From IMG/VR virus record IMGVR_UViG_3300020411_001722, positions 1 through 64,000 of that record: 64,000 bases of DNA. One strand, written 5' to 3'. The stretch is from a virus. A model generated the notes under the pieces. The model did not search any database and had not been told where the DNA came from. It saw only the letters and a program-made list of their open reading frames with translations. This document shows, piece after piece, positions 9,001-14,983 of the stretch (within the stretch, counting starts at the first letter, position 1; each line of letters begins with the position of its first letter). The position numbers were made by a program, and so were the translations under genes.

Positions 9001-11438
9001 TCAGTACCCTCAATGATAGAAATCACGTTTTCTATCAATGCAGACGCATCTCCCACATTAGGATCGACTTCATCTGCAGTTTGAGTCAATTGACCATCAA
9101 TAAGGTTTAAAGGATCACCCTCAATTAGACTTGCACGAAGAATTGTGTCAACTACCCAAGTTGCAGCAGAAGGAGATATAACTTCATCCTTTGGATAGTA
9201 AACATCAACCTGTTCACCGAATAAAATCTTGAATAAGAACTGCGAAGCGGTTTTAGTACCCTTAGAAACGTAGAAATCACGAATCTTCTTGATAACCTGT
9301 ACAGGATTGACTTTTGTGTAATCTACATTAAGCGTAGGTAGGTATTGCCGACGCAATTTGTCAAATACCTGATAAATGAAGAGTGTATCAATAGAAGTGA
9401 TTGCGCTACCAGCACTATGATTGCTTAAACGTAAATCTGCCTCTGTTGCAAAGATCTGATTACCGTAATTATCATATGAAATGGTTCCACTAGTACCACG
9501 CACACATCCTACTAATGCAGAAGGTTTATATTCTTGTCCCGCAGTTGTTATATCAAATCCTGTAACTTCATCAAACCCTACATCAACAGAAGAACGTGCT
9601 GCAGCAGGTTCCGCAATATAAACCTTTGGTGGATTAGCAGGATCATACTTTGTACCAAAATTAGTAATACTAATATCAGTAATCTCACCATTAAAGATAG
9701 TTGCAACCGCAGTTGCGCCAGAACCACCTATTGCTACTCCAGCAGCATCCTTTCTATCATCTACAATGTATACAGATGGCGCATCTGTATAACCAGTACC
9801 ACCAGTTAATAGTTCAATATCCGTAACTTCACCGCCACCTATTACAGTACCATCTACATCTAGTAATTGATCCGTAACAGTTACACCCAGTACTTGCGCA
9901 CCAATTGGTTGAATAATACGTGCTCTAGGAGGTGTTAGATATCCTCTTCCCCTATTAGTGATTATGACACTAGAAATCTGTCCTTCTGGAGTTAATAGTG
10001 TAGAGGCAGCTGCCTGTATTCCTCCTACTGGTGGTGGATCTATGTAAATGTATGGAGGATTTTCATATCCTTGACCATTTTTACCTGCAGGTATAGTAAT
10101 ACTTCCTACAACAAGTCTACCTTCCGAATCAATAGTAGGATCAGTAATTTCTGCTCCACCAGGATTCTTAAATGATACAGAAGGTACAAAATCATACCCA
10201 GAACCAGAATTAGTGATAGTAACACTAGAAACCAATCCAGTAGCATCATCAACTGTTAATGATGCAGTTGCCTGAGTACCATTAGGGTTACTTGGGGGTG
10301 CAATTTCAATACTTGGTGGGTTATATGTTGTATATCCTTGTCCACCATCAATTAACTGTATATCTTTAACACCACCAACTAGAGTACGTGCTGTAGCACC
10401 AACACCACCAAGGTCAGATGGTGTAATAGTAACCTTTGGTGCAAAATCTAGACGATAACCACTACCACCCTCTTTAACAATAAGGTCAATTAACGCACCA
10501 GCATCATTAACACTAGAAACAACTTCAGCACCAGATCCAACAGCAAGTGAGGTATACTCAATTGATCGAATATGGATTGTCTCTGAAGAAGATAACTCAG
10601 TTCCAATAAATTCTATGTAATTACCATCAGTAGCAGTCTCATATAGGACATAATCAGTATATGCTTCTAAGAACTGACCATTCCTATTAACAAACAAACC
10701 AATCGCTGATACAGGAGTATAGAACCCTGCATTAAAACGAAGTTTATGTGTTTTAGACGCATCAATAGGTGTGATGGTATCTAAGGTATCGATAACAGTA
10801 CCAGCAAACCCAACCATATAAACGATAGAGGTTGATGCAATATTATCAGTACCAATTCTTGCTCTAGGTGTCGTTAAGAAGCGAATATTACTACCTTCTA
10901 TAACGTAGTCTGTACCAGGTATCTGAGCAATTCCATAAACCCTTACAAGAAGGTGTTCTGCTGATACTGGTGTAACTGGTTCTCCTAAAAACCTTAATGG
11001 GAATGTATTTTCTACTCCATCAAACTGACTGAATGGCGATTCTAAGGTTTGTCTCTTCTTATTGAATTCATTAAGTGAAATGCCAGGTGTCAAAATAGCA
11101 TCAGGACCCCTAGTGATGCTTTCATAGTAAATTACTTCATTATCAATGAGAACGCTTCCATCATTCTCAACAAAACCATCAATTGACTCTACTTCTATTA
11201 ACGACTCATCAAATCCTATATTTTTTAAAAGTGTTGTCCCTGCAGATAACGTTTTCGATGTATATGAATCAACATCAAGGTATAGATTGATGTTGTTTAG
11301 TATATCGTAAGGCTTACCAGTCTTTTCCTGTGACTTATAATATTCAAACAGAAAATTGACAAATTGTTGGTCTTCCTCTCTAATAAAGTCGGGTACTTGG
11401 TACTTGACCCTATCAGAAACACTTATGTTTTTACGCAT
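1..11438 (-). CDS. Giant repeat-rich virion protein, 3' part cut by window edge
   Basis: One open frame runs from an ATG at 11438 to the left edge without a stop, so more than 3800 residues are visible and the C-terminus is missing. The start lies 3 nt after the gp6 stop (TAA GAG ATG). The N-terminus begins MRKNISVSDRVKYQVPDFI and continues with a segment rich in FxNFLFEYYKSQEK-like sequence, a type I recall from large virion proteins beside gp6 in marine T4-like phages. Next come about seven GxGYxxxP beta repeats (9640-10530), a globular region, five more (7400-7990), a region resembling beta-propeller strands (about 5040-5800), eight short LRGG repeats, nine 73-residue repeats, and a LamG-like segment (about 1630-2200). 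The architecture fits a long baseplate-attached fibre or host-contact protein; the exact role is inferred. The frame was read directly in several stretches, including 1-2500, and was open throughout. Confidence 0.85.
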   Translation of the reverse strand, partial: MRKNISVSDRVKYQVPDFIREEDQQFVNFLFEYYKSQEKTGKPYDILNNINLYLDVDSYTSKTLSAGTTLLKNIGFDESLIEVESIDGFVENDGSVLIDNEVIYYESITRGPDAILTPGISLNEFNKKRQTLESPFSQFDGVENTFPLRFLGEPVTPVSAEHLLVRVYGIAQIPGTDYVIEGSNIRFLTTPRARIGTDNIASTSIVYMVGFAGTVIDTLDTITPIDASKTHKLRFNAGFYTPVSAIGLFVNRNGQFLEAYTDYVLYETATDGNYIEFIGTELSSSETIHIRSIEYTSLAVGSGAEVVSSVNDAGALIDLIVKEGGSGYRLDFAPKVTITPSDLGGVGATARTLVGGVKDIQLIDGGQGYTTYNPPSIEIAPPSNPNGTQATASLTVDDATGLVSSVTITNSGSGYDFVPSVSFKNPGGAEITDPTIDSEGRLVVGSITIPAGKNGQGYENPPYIYIDPPPVGGIQAAASTLLTPEGQISSVIITNRGRGYLTPPRARIIQPIGAQVLGVTVTDQLLDVDGTVIGGGEVTDIELLTGGTGYTDAPSVYIVDDRKDAAGVAIGGSGATAVATIFNGEITDISITNFGTKYDPANPPKVYIAEPAAARSSVDVGFDEVTGFDITTAGQEYKPSALVGCVRGTSGTISYDNYGNQIFATEADLRLSNHSAGSAITSIDTLFIYQVFDKLRRQYLPTLNVDYTKVNPVQVIKKIRDFYVSKGTKTASQFLFKILFGEQVDVYYPKDEVISPSAATWVVDTILRASLIEGDPLNLIDGQLTQTADEVDPNVGDASALIENVISIIEGTDVIYELAISEETLTGNFIIPYKTKLVEYLSQTDQIITVDSTIGWPERNGTIRLNDVEQVQYKERSLNQFIECTRSKNSIVEDWDPGTIVQSEIYVYVNKGLPTECKLRILGIAEAGSTLLDDTGSYYLEGDKLTVAALGSSEADKKLDSWLYNVKKLIRVDSVNPGGDNNQTATIVTSNPHGLLVEDLVTVYGANPTVYNGTFQVTARLDDYTFSYQMLAPTDIIPQGNILLSVDLNRGKSDISSINTAVTPFTSNVQNTFFNKEYVYVAATGLPNYKVGPFTGTALIPGNQRKLLRFPRVVTTVSKRETIAPNSPIGTWVNGVSIWSYKSSTFVRYGPITSIEILNGGTGYDAGSKPNLEITGGGGTGAAAEVVVNGSLFSIEVDTGGTGYTTQPLVSVVGGGGTGATAQAVITGGRVSRVLVEQPGTGYTSQPLISITGGNGTGATATAQVRGPIQSVILSSGGSGYTSLPDVKLNSGEGALAQPIVINGRIVSIAIINSGNGYTTAPNVVINGDGFGSVAKAVIGTIGEDKGKVTTIQILNKGINYTQGLTTIRLEAVGENSEFQSNVFQWTQNLQHNLSSNYDFARGYVFTGYNNQFGGEYAHLVDPKELRYVVGDNVFLDPQTNTFQEVAQNNEHSPILGWAFDGNPIYGPYGYIDPTDQNSGLRRLRTSYRLKDALVYEIDSNPTPTRGDGPPLPPIVNGAEQSPAPEGTYPAGSFVDDYEYAFQLGDLDIYNGRFCKTPDYPDGTYAYFVTIDESNSGVALFPYILGPQFYSQPDTWNLSQEATQDNIPSGVVRYRDPYANVDIDVDRAPNKEPDTITTELEGYPIILEIQDTNNDGLIDSNEQLESIPITEESTLQIYDYFPTVSTESRVDIEVETTTKFESAQIDGFVIENPGVSYQVQDVIFFDNTGTDGFGASAEVSSVEGITILGYSKLIEDDIVYGKITTTSNHDLSVGDEVIVSSTVIPDNTNKKYYTKVVSGIEDIAISQTGVGYNEQIPPTYELIAESGQDALISIDVTQTGQANKVNITNSGNSYSTANPPQIRVSHPQVFKKTRYFFDEYKESTSSFNVKHSIQSSLRYTYVCGSVTKPDGTESAWIAKFDDLGDLIWDRTLEPISGTIKTARYNNMYLDERGENDIIYVIGETEYDNVSANFAPDILLVKYESGFDNANSPEGQVMYQKEIAGVSGVTRRDYGMGVTLGEDERVYICGYTDTNSPDPDDMWVIQLNENGEMREKRKFSSEDDDERMYQVHYLGNSTYQFVGMNMTDYYILLGEFWFDGSNIEINYVKNINPSGGRPQNPRFTIDEYDDLYLVWDIYNNAAQKNSAVGLAKLPRTQINANNPVWDFYRILAPSVTFESIRHADIGIDIFGNIVLITDVKYAENDRKVGLNYIKFDGTMIKQSTIESVGTVGLQAKSHVIDNSGDVITISNKQVSDQVASYRFNGTTDTGAGGFIASIDTITGTSATRGAGVASVGSISGADQQRATNIGNLTTGVGADLRRGGVIQTTGNQSQAEVLRAGTVSTVNNISGADALRGGAVNTVDNISAADPLRGGVVGTVDTIGAAAQRRGGRITLMSNISAANTLRGGKILSIGNVSGPNGLRTPGQYNAVTWSSAANGQTAVFNIDIQSNGQPVINIVNGGISFAINETITVADSQLGGGGAPDVTFDVASIGGFSYTNVSATSTDGASTGNNAAFDVNVSSTGDVSLVINDGGIGYYNTETLSIADSAIGNSGAPNVTFDVSGLGGFQYNNVATTNSGNGNNALKLNVTIDGSGAATAVTVGNNGGLAYAVDNTITIADSVLGNNGAPALTCDVATIVAPQTYSGVAATSTTGNGSGATFDVTIDANGAVTLAVATAAGLGYAEDDQLQIQDSNLGNSGAANIDFQVNTLKAPPLYSNVPTSTNGSGTGCTFQVTINTDGSVANLNVTNPGNGYQAGDTLTIADANVGNNGAAAITCNVATVSGGALYNGVAPLSTTGNGAGGTFDITVDSSGAITSLVIANAGRGYAVGEVITIADASIGNRGAANFTFEVTGTQGITYSGITAWSTNGSGINAVFDVVIDNLGAFTTLTATNRGQNFALSNQVTILDSTLGGQGAGALVMDVASIQGHQYNGVAPTSNGNGENATFNITIDGSGAASAITVVNPGQEHQLGNVFTVTDAQIGNFGGANLTFDVATLQAIQYTNISAAGGSGVNASINVNVAANGATTIEMNKTGRNYKASEVLTVTDSQVGNYGYSDITFNIASVINVFDQTKQNNGTASLYNATNAIIDGTIKKFGTDSIKFQAENHYSITDLNLNGKEWTLQAWFRIESSIHTAANSYPTFFFTEPNDASNPSNELRLFIDGDQTSGDYGKVKIAAAGVEVMETASATIWTNFAADAWVHIAFVKDEPTLGNFTYTVFSNGTQIGQWSTTTDIPIDNVYVGGLLTPTATTSLLGNVDDFVVDATAQYTGSSFTVPTEEIAVRTNNNSIALVKLDREHLKRGTYTLSGLSDHTSAIIAEDTNWTYNSTTGPVVTNWTIGPGGLQILDYSDVNSQLTPGTYTFDNDPFVYGSKTSTVPTPGGKKLKISPVVTPKYYMKDASYTKIDSVQKMVFNQDVKFTKGTILQQYNDSDVVGAFGTIVEVPEGEIATPGLGNTYKVGKIYPAGATFNTTDKFKTTTAADTASNVISDIVFTAERVEAEWKAATAYTAGDVVYANGKFYSATTNATSGPNRPSHSTGNQSDGGVSWDYTSNATDALELDLANTAYPVPREPAWKQLVIHEIGDLVYNGRQLYKCTVSGRTSKVAPTHTTGTATDGTVTWEWQKTFDPLSNYARFKTFDPAEAYYQIQVNEIYHDSNSIVNDSLSLGGTITVNPKVDEPTVLQINNINSIKKVTIQAILDKTILLTTGGQTRTEDVYCVANSRHNFDAGNILFTEGFSTNEFNGSFFVKEVFSSRDFTFTTRAIPSAEPAFVNGSIARVDIYTKHPTLMLTRNHNYIFDMSDSSNVG
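1630..2200 (-). other. LamG / concanavalin A-like segment in the giant protein
   Basis: Within the giant frame, a stretch of about 190 residues has the pattern of a laminin-G-like jelly roll: DSIKF near its start, then WTLQAWFRI, a strand ending LRLFIDG, AWVHIAFVK, and NVYVGG followed by GNVDDFVV. This order (small strand, W-T-x-x-x-W-F, D-G, W-x-H-x-A, D-D-F) is typical of LamG-type domains, which often bind carbohydrate. The call rests on pattern recognition, not alignment. In a tail protein it would suit binding of host surface glycans. Confidence 0.5.
2235..4176 (-). repeat. Nine tandem 73-residue (about 219-bp) coding repeats
   Basis: The codon for the Asp of a conserved IADS/IADA-like motif recurs at plus-strand positions 4014, 3795, 3576, 3357, 3141, 2922, 2706, 2493 and 2286. 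The spacings are 219, 219, 219, 216, 219, 216, 213 and 207 bp. Each unit reads approximately: YxxV followed by a small-residue loop, GxxAxFxVxIDGxG, a short strand, NxGxGYxxGExxTIADS, xxGNxGAxxxTFDVA. All spacings are multiples of three and the reading frame is kept. The units drift in sequence and length toward the C-terminal end. The pattern of alternating strands and Gly/Asn turns suggests a beta-rich fibre built from stacked modules. Confidence 0.85.
4185..4640 (-). repeat. About eight short (about 19-21 residue) LRGG repeats
   Basis: Just N-terminal to the 73-residue repeats, the giant protein contains about eight short units of the form NISGADxLRGGxVxTVD. Clear examples are ISGADALRGGAVNTV, ISAADPLRGGVVGTV and ISAANTLRGGKILSI. 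The period is about 57-66 bp. The last unit leads directly into the first 73-residue unit through a linker of the form GKILxI...GLRTPGQYN. Confidence 0.75.
7400..7990 (-). repeat. Five GTGYTSxP beta repeats (period about 115-124 bp)
   Basis: Five copies of the motif G-x-G-Y-[TD]-x-x-P followed by a GGGGTGATA-like loop occur with the GY codons near 7950, 7834, 7710, 7596 and 7483. Examples are GGTGYTTQPLVSVVGGGG and PGTGYTSQPLISITGGNG. Such Gly-rich strand-turn repeats are common in phage tail and baseplate-associated proteins. Confidence 0.75.
9640..10530 (-). repeat. About seven GxGYxxxP beta repeats, N-terminal set
   Basis: Seven diverged copies are seen: GGSGYRLDFAP, GGQGYTTYNPP, GSGYDFVP, GQGYENPP, GRGYLTPP, GGTGYTDAP and FGTKYDPANPP. 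Spacing is irregular, about 110-150 bp. The units carry more Pro and fewer poly-Gly loops than the set at 7400-7990, so the two arrays diverged separately or arose independently. Confidence 0.65.
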
Positions 11439-11441
11439 CTC

Positions 11442-13538
11442 TTAGAAGCAGGAGTCGAATTCTGGATACGCAAAGGTATCCGAAGGATAATCAATGATAT
11501 TTATGTCGGTAGGACCATAGTTCCAACCGTCGAAGTTGTTAGGATCAAACGGAGAAGTTACCGCAGGATTTGTGTTATAATCTATGGGGAACACGTTAGG
11601 GTTGAATATAATTGGATCAACTCCTGGTGGAATTACAATAGAAACAGAATATGGGTTTGCTGCTATAGGTAATCTTGTACTACCATCAGGTGTACCAGCA
11701 ATTGCTAAAGGTCCAACGCAAACATGTCCTGTTGCATAATCAACTGTTCCAACATCACTATTTAAGATTAATTCTTTCTCATTTCTAGTTGTAACAAGCA
11801 TCATCTTACCTTTACCATCATCACGGATGTTTACAGGTACCAATGTCTCTGTATCTTCTGAAGTTAAAGTTGTTGATAACTGAGAAGTAGAAACACCCTC
11901 TGCAACAACATCTGCTAACTTAGCGGTATATCCAGTTGCATAGAAAGTACCAGATTTTACACTAGAATATGAAGGAGAACAGGTTGTACCAGTTGGAGTA
12001 TCGTCTCCTCCAGAAGGATCAGTAGGTTGTCCAGAATGTTCATTAGGATCATGTAATGGATTACCAAAATCCAAACATTCTGTAAATACACTACCAAAAA
12101 CAAAATTTTCCAAATTCTGACCCAAGGTTATTTGAGTAACACTACCAGAAATGGCATCATCAGTGTTATCAAGCATTGAGGTATATTTTGAACCTTCAAG
12201 ACGACCACCAAACCTATCAGTTTGACCAGCATCATTGAATCTATCAATATTTCTCAAAAGATCAGTTTCAAGTTCAGATGAACTCTTTCCAGTAGCATTA
12301 CCATCATAATATACCCAAGATTTTGGAATTAGATAGTAAGAAACAGGGTCAGTAATCACTGGCTCAATTGCTGCCATTGAATACTTCAATAAATCGTTCT
12401 TTATGCTAGTCTTAGTTGTAGCATTCAGTTTTGTCCCTGCTTTAGATCTAATAGCAATGAATACTTTACCGTAAACAGGTGGACTTAACTTCTCACCACC
12501 ATAAGCGGTTATTGACGCTGCTTGAGGATATATGGTTGAAACAATGTATTCATAGTCTGCTTCAGTAACCGCCCTGTTCTGCGTCGCATACGCCCTAGGA
12601 GCGTTGAATTTGATGCTTAGGGGTGTTTCCCTAGATTCACCGTCCTGTGCTGCATCTATGGTCGTTACCTTGATGTTCTGAGGAGGTATAGGTCTACCTT
12701 CTGAGTCAATTATAAGTCCAGTGAAGGCAAAATCAGTACATCCATTCGCTTCTTCTCCAACTGTACGTACATAATGTAAATCTACTATCTCACCATCAAC
12801 TAATTTACGTCCTAGAACACCATCACCAAAAATAACTTTATATCTAAGATCATCTACTTCCTCTAAGAAGTAAATACGACTATTAGAGTCCAAATTAACT
12901 GCATTACCTACAGGAGAGTAAATATCAATCTCTTGTGACTGAACATTTGGACGTACTTGAACTTTAAGTAGTTCAGTATCAATATTTTCAGATGGTATAA
13001 TGAAATCTTGGTCTTTAGTATCATCTACAGTGTAGTTGAAATCTAATAGATTACCTTGATAGAAAATAATCTTGCTAAAATTAGCAAGACCAGTTGTAGG
13101 GTTAACTGAAACCTGAATATCATTACGAACACAGAAAACGTAACTGTCAACTACGTTTCTTGATATAAAGACATCACCTTTCTTAAGGGTAACTGTAGAA
13201 GGAAAATTAGTACCACCACCAACAGCAGAAGTTTGAACATCAATTGCTACACATGCCCTTGCAGCTTTGATGGATCTTGGTGTATAATTTAATTGTTTAG
13301 CAATACGTACAATATTATCTCTAACAGTAGCAGATTCCAAGAAGGTCTCGTTCAATGCCATATTTGCATTGAATGCACTGTAATACGTATTGTATGCTAG
13401 AATGTCAATAAGGTATGCAGCACTAGATCCCTCAAAATCATAATCAGTAAATTCTGATCTAGTTCTTAAATACGATTTTATCGACTCCTTAATTTCATAG
13501 AAATCGAGTGAAGTAAGTTGTGAAGGAACGGCTGGCAT
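11442..13538 (-). CDS. 6: Baseplate wedge protein gp6
   Basis: The 698-aa product matches the T4-like gp6 family, the ring-forming wedge subunit of the baseplate inner layer. The N-terminal SYLRTRSEFTDYDFEGS and ILAYNTYYSAFNANMALNE segments are hallmarks of gp6/gpJ-type proteins. The C-terminal quarter is Pro/Thr/Asp-rich and less conserved. The gene starts with ATG directly after gp25 (1 nt between stop and start) and is followed 3 nt later by the giant virion gene. No separate promoter is visible, so it is probably transcribed from the late promoter at 13975. Confidence 0.93.
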   Translation of the reverse strand: MPAVPSQLTSLDFYEIKESIKSYLRTRSEFTDYDFEGSSAAYLIDILAYNTYYSAFNANMALNETFLESATVRDNIVRIAKQLNYTPRSIKAARACVAIDVQTSAVGGGTNFPSTVTLKKGDVFISRNVVDSYVFCVRNDIQVSVNPTTGLANFSKIIFYQGNLLDFNYTVDDTKDQDFIIPSENIDTELLKVQVRPNVQSQEIDIYSPVGNAVNLDSNSRIYFLEEVDDLRYKVIFGDGVLGRKLVDGEIVDLHYVRTVGEEANGCTDFAFTGLIIDSEGRPIPPQNIKVTTIDAAQDGESRETPLSIKFNAPRAYATQNRAVTEADYEYIVSTIYPQAASITAYGGEKLSPPVYGKVFIAIRSKAGTKLNATTKTSIKNDLLKYSMAAIEPVITDPVSYYLIPKSWVYYDGNATGKSSSELETDLLRNIDRFNDAGQTDRFGGRLEGSKYTSMLDNTDDAISGSVTQITLGQNLENFVFGSVFTECLDFGNPLHDPNEHSGQPTDPSGGDDTPTGTTCSPSYSSVKSGTFYATGYTAKLADVVAEGVSTSQLSTTLTSEDTETLVPVNIRDDGKGKMMLVTTRNEKELILNSDVGTVDYATGHVCVGPLAIAGTPDGSTRLPIAANPYSVSIVIPPGVDPIIFNPNVFPIDYNTNPAVTSPFDPNNFDGWNYGPTDINIIDYPSDTFAYPEFDSCF

Positions 13539-13539
13539 G

Positions 13540-13953
13540 CTAAGCTCTCTCTAAGAGAAAATCGACTGTTTGTAGTATAGTTTGTCCCGTAATACGATAA
13601 TCAAGAGCAATATTTAATTCATTAACATCTTCATCAGCTTGAACACGAACATCAGTCAATTCAACTCTTGGTTCTAAGCGTTCAATGACGTTTCGTATCT
13701 CAGTTCTCATTTCTTCCGCTAAAAATACGTCAAAAGGTTCAAAAAGAAGTCCTTTAATACGTGAACCTATAGCTGGTTGAAATGGACGGTCACCAAAGTT
13801 GGTTAACATCAAATTTCTGATGGATTGCTTAATAGCATTCTCATTTTTCACGGCACCAAAGTCTTTAGTGTTGGGATTTGCAGCAAAAGAAATCGCTAGG
13901 TCTTTAAAACCCCTACTTAGAAATTTTTCTGATCGAAATCTGTAGGCTGGCAT
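13540..13953 (-). CDS. 25: Baseplate wedge protein gp25
   Basis: The 137-aa product is a full-length gp25-type protein: the family core includes the segment around FGDRPFQPAIGSRI and the conserved Glu-Pro-Arg motif within ERLEPRVELTDV, followed by strands that complete the lysozyme-like fold. gp25 triggers sheath assembly and contraction at the baseplate wedge. A late promoter (GATAAATA) lies 22 nt upstream of the ATG. gp6 follows at once. Confidence 0.95.
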   Translation of the reverse strand: MPAYRFRSEKFLSRGFKDLAISFAANPNTKDFGAVKNENAIKQSIRNLMLTNFGDRPFQPAIGSRIKGLLFEPFDVFLAEEMRTEIRNVIERLEPRVELTDVRVQADEDVNELNIALDYRITGQTILQTVDFLLERA

Positions 13954-13974
13954 TTTATTTGCTATCTATAGATT

Positions 13975-13982
13975 TATTTATC
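13975..13982 (-). promoter_or_regulatory. T4-type late promoter before gp25
   Basis: On the minus strand the octamer is GATAAATA, one base from the T4 late consensus TATAAATA. It overlaps the stop codon of the SET-domain gene and lies 22 nt upstream of the gp25 ATG, matching the spacing seen before seven other minus-strand genes here. Confidence 0.65.
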
Positions 13983-14277
13983 ACACTTTGTAGAAAGTAT
14001 ACTTTAAGAACAATTCTTGACCCTTCTTAATTGGTTTAATAGTTCTCATATGATATATCTTACCCCACTCTTCTTGCTCAAAGACTTTAACGCAGTTTGG
14101 ATCATCAGAATGATTTACAAACCCACCTAAAGGAGTTCTCATAATCTCTTCATCCACTACTACATGAGATATACCAAGATAAACATCATCAGGTATATCC
14201 TCCAAAGCAAATAAGCCCTGTCCAGCGACAGGGCTATCTTTTATGTGTAAACAGTTAGGTAATGCTTTGTAAGTCAC
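13981..14277 (-). CDS. Small SET-domain protein (putative lysine methyltransferase)
   Basis: The 98-aa product has the compact arrangement of a viral SET domain. GQGLFALEDIPDD forms the N-terminal SET-N motif. GGFVNHSDDPNC is the canonical NHSxxPN motif that binds S-adenosylmethionine. IKPIKKGQELFLKYTFY is the C-terminal GEEL-Y motif, with the final Tyr in place. SET proteins methylate protein lysines; the substrate here is unknown. The start is GTG at 14277, overlapping the stop of the upstream 48-aa gene as GTGA, which suggests coupled translation. It sits just before gp25, so it may act on a virion or host protein late in infection. Confidence 0.8.
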   Translation of the reverse strand: MTYKALPNCLHIKDSPVAGQGLFALEDIPDDVYLGISHVVVDEEIMRTPLGGFVNHSDDPNCVKVFEQEEWGKIYHMRTIKPIKKGQELFLKYTFYKV

Positions 14278-14420
14278 CTTCCTTGACCTCTATATTTCTT
14301 CTTAGCAGCGTTTCTTGACGATGCAGCGTACTTAGTGTTCTGACTATCGCCTTGACGACTCTTTTTAGGTTTTGTAGGAACGTAATTTCCCGTATTACTC
14401 CATACTCCCTTTGCAGCCAT
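14274..14420 (-). CDS. Small basic conserved protein (48 aa)
   Basis: Reading from ATG at 14420 gives 48 residues beginning MAAKGVWSNTGNYVPTKP and ending SSRNAAKKKYRGQGR. It is very rich in Lys, Arg, Ser and Asn and has no acidic patch, so it could bind nucleic acid or an acidic virion surface. Proteins with the same NTKYAASSRNAAKKKYRG ending are familiar to me from cyanophage virion clusters, without a known function. The stop overlaps the GTG of the SET gene. Confidence 0.75.
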   Translation of the reverse strand: MAAKGVWSNTGNYVPTKPKKSRQGDSQNTKYAASSRNAAKKKYRGQGR

Positions 14421-14449
14421 AATAAAATTGGTTAACTGTACTAATTATA

Positions 14450-14983
14450 TCATGAAGCAAGCACTGTTGCACTACCCCATGCAACACAACTCGAACATGG
14501 ATATGACCAACCCGTAAATCCGACTCCCAAGGGGTCAAGCAATCTACCTATAGGTAACTTCAAAGCAAACACTGTAAGCGTAGTGGTGAACAGGGTTCTC
14601 GGATGCCCTATTCCACCAGCATCCTCAATTGTAAGTAGTGAACAGACAATTGGTGTAGGAACAGGGCAAGTTGATTTACCACAAGGACACCAATAGATGA
14701 TAATATTTGTACACGGACTAGGATGTGGTATAAATGTATCACCCAAAAGGTATATGGGTAAGAAATGTACTAGAACCGTTGCTCTGATAGGAGTTAGAGG
14801 TGTAAGCGGTACTGTAGCGAGTGGTGGCCACCAACAAGTGAACTCTTTTACCTTAATTGTGTAAGGAATGGGTGGAGTTCCGCAACTTTGATTACTATGC
14901 ACCGTTGAAGGTAAACATAATCCGTGTCCACTGCAAGGTAAACCATTATGTGCGGCTACTGGTTTTAAAAATCCGTATGCCAT
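14450..14983 (-). CDS. PAAR-like spike-tip candidate, Cys-rich
   Basis: The 177-aa product has features of PAAR proteins, which cap phage and type VI spikes: GLPCSGHGLCLPSTVHSNQ near the N-terminus, a GDTFIPHPSPC motif at mid-length, and GIGHPRTLFTTTLTVFALKLP with the family-like alternation of Gly-His and hydrophobic strands. At least ten cysteines and several histidines could bind metal. It lacks long charged regions. Its TAATG overlap with the 1283-aa virion gene puts it in the same late operon. No other PAAR protein is seen here; gp5 lies far away at 50-53 kb. The fold is inferred from motifs only. Confidence 0.5.
   Translation of the reverse strand: MAYGFLKPVAAHNGLPCSGHGLCLPSTVHSNQSCGTPPIPYTIKVKEFTCWWPPLATVPLTPLTPIRATVLVHFLPIYLLGDTFIPHPSPCTNIIIYWCPCGKSTCPVPTPIVCSLLTIEDAGGIGHPRTLFTTTLTVFALKLPIGRLLDPLGVGFTGWSYPCSSCVAWGSATVLAS

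Noticed and set aside
1-11400. Many 60-100 codon frames on the plus strand and in other frames across the first 11 kb
   Set aside because: They are shadows of the single long minus-strand frame that runs from 11438 to the window edge; the repeated coding sequence makes repeated false frames.
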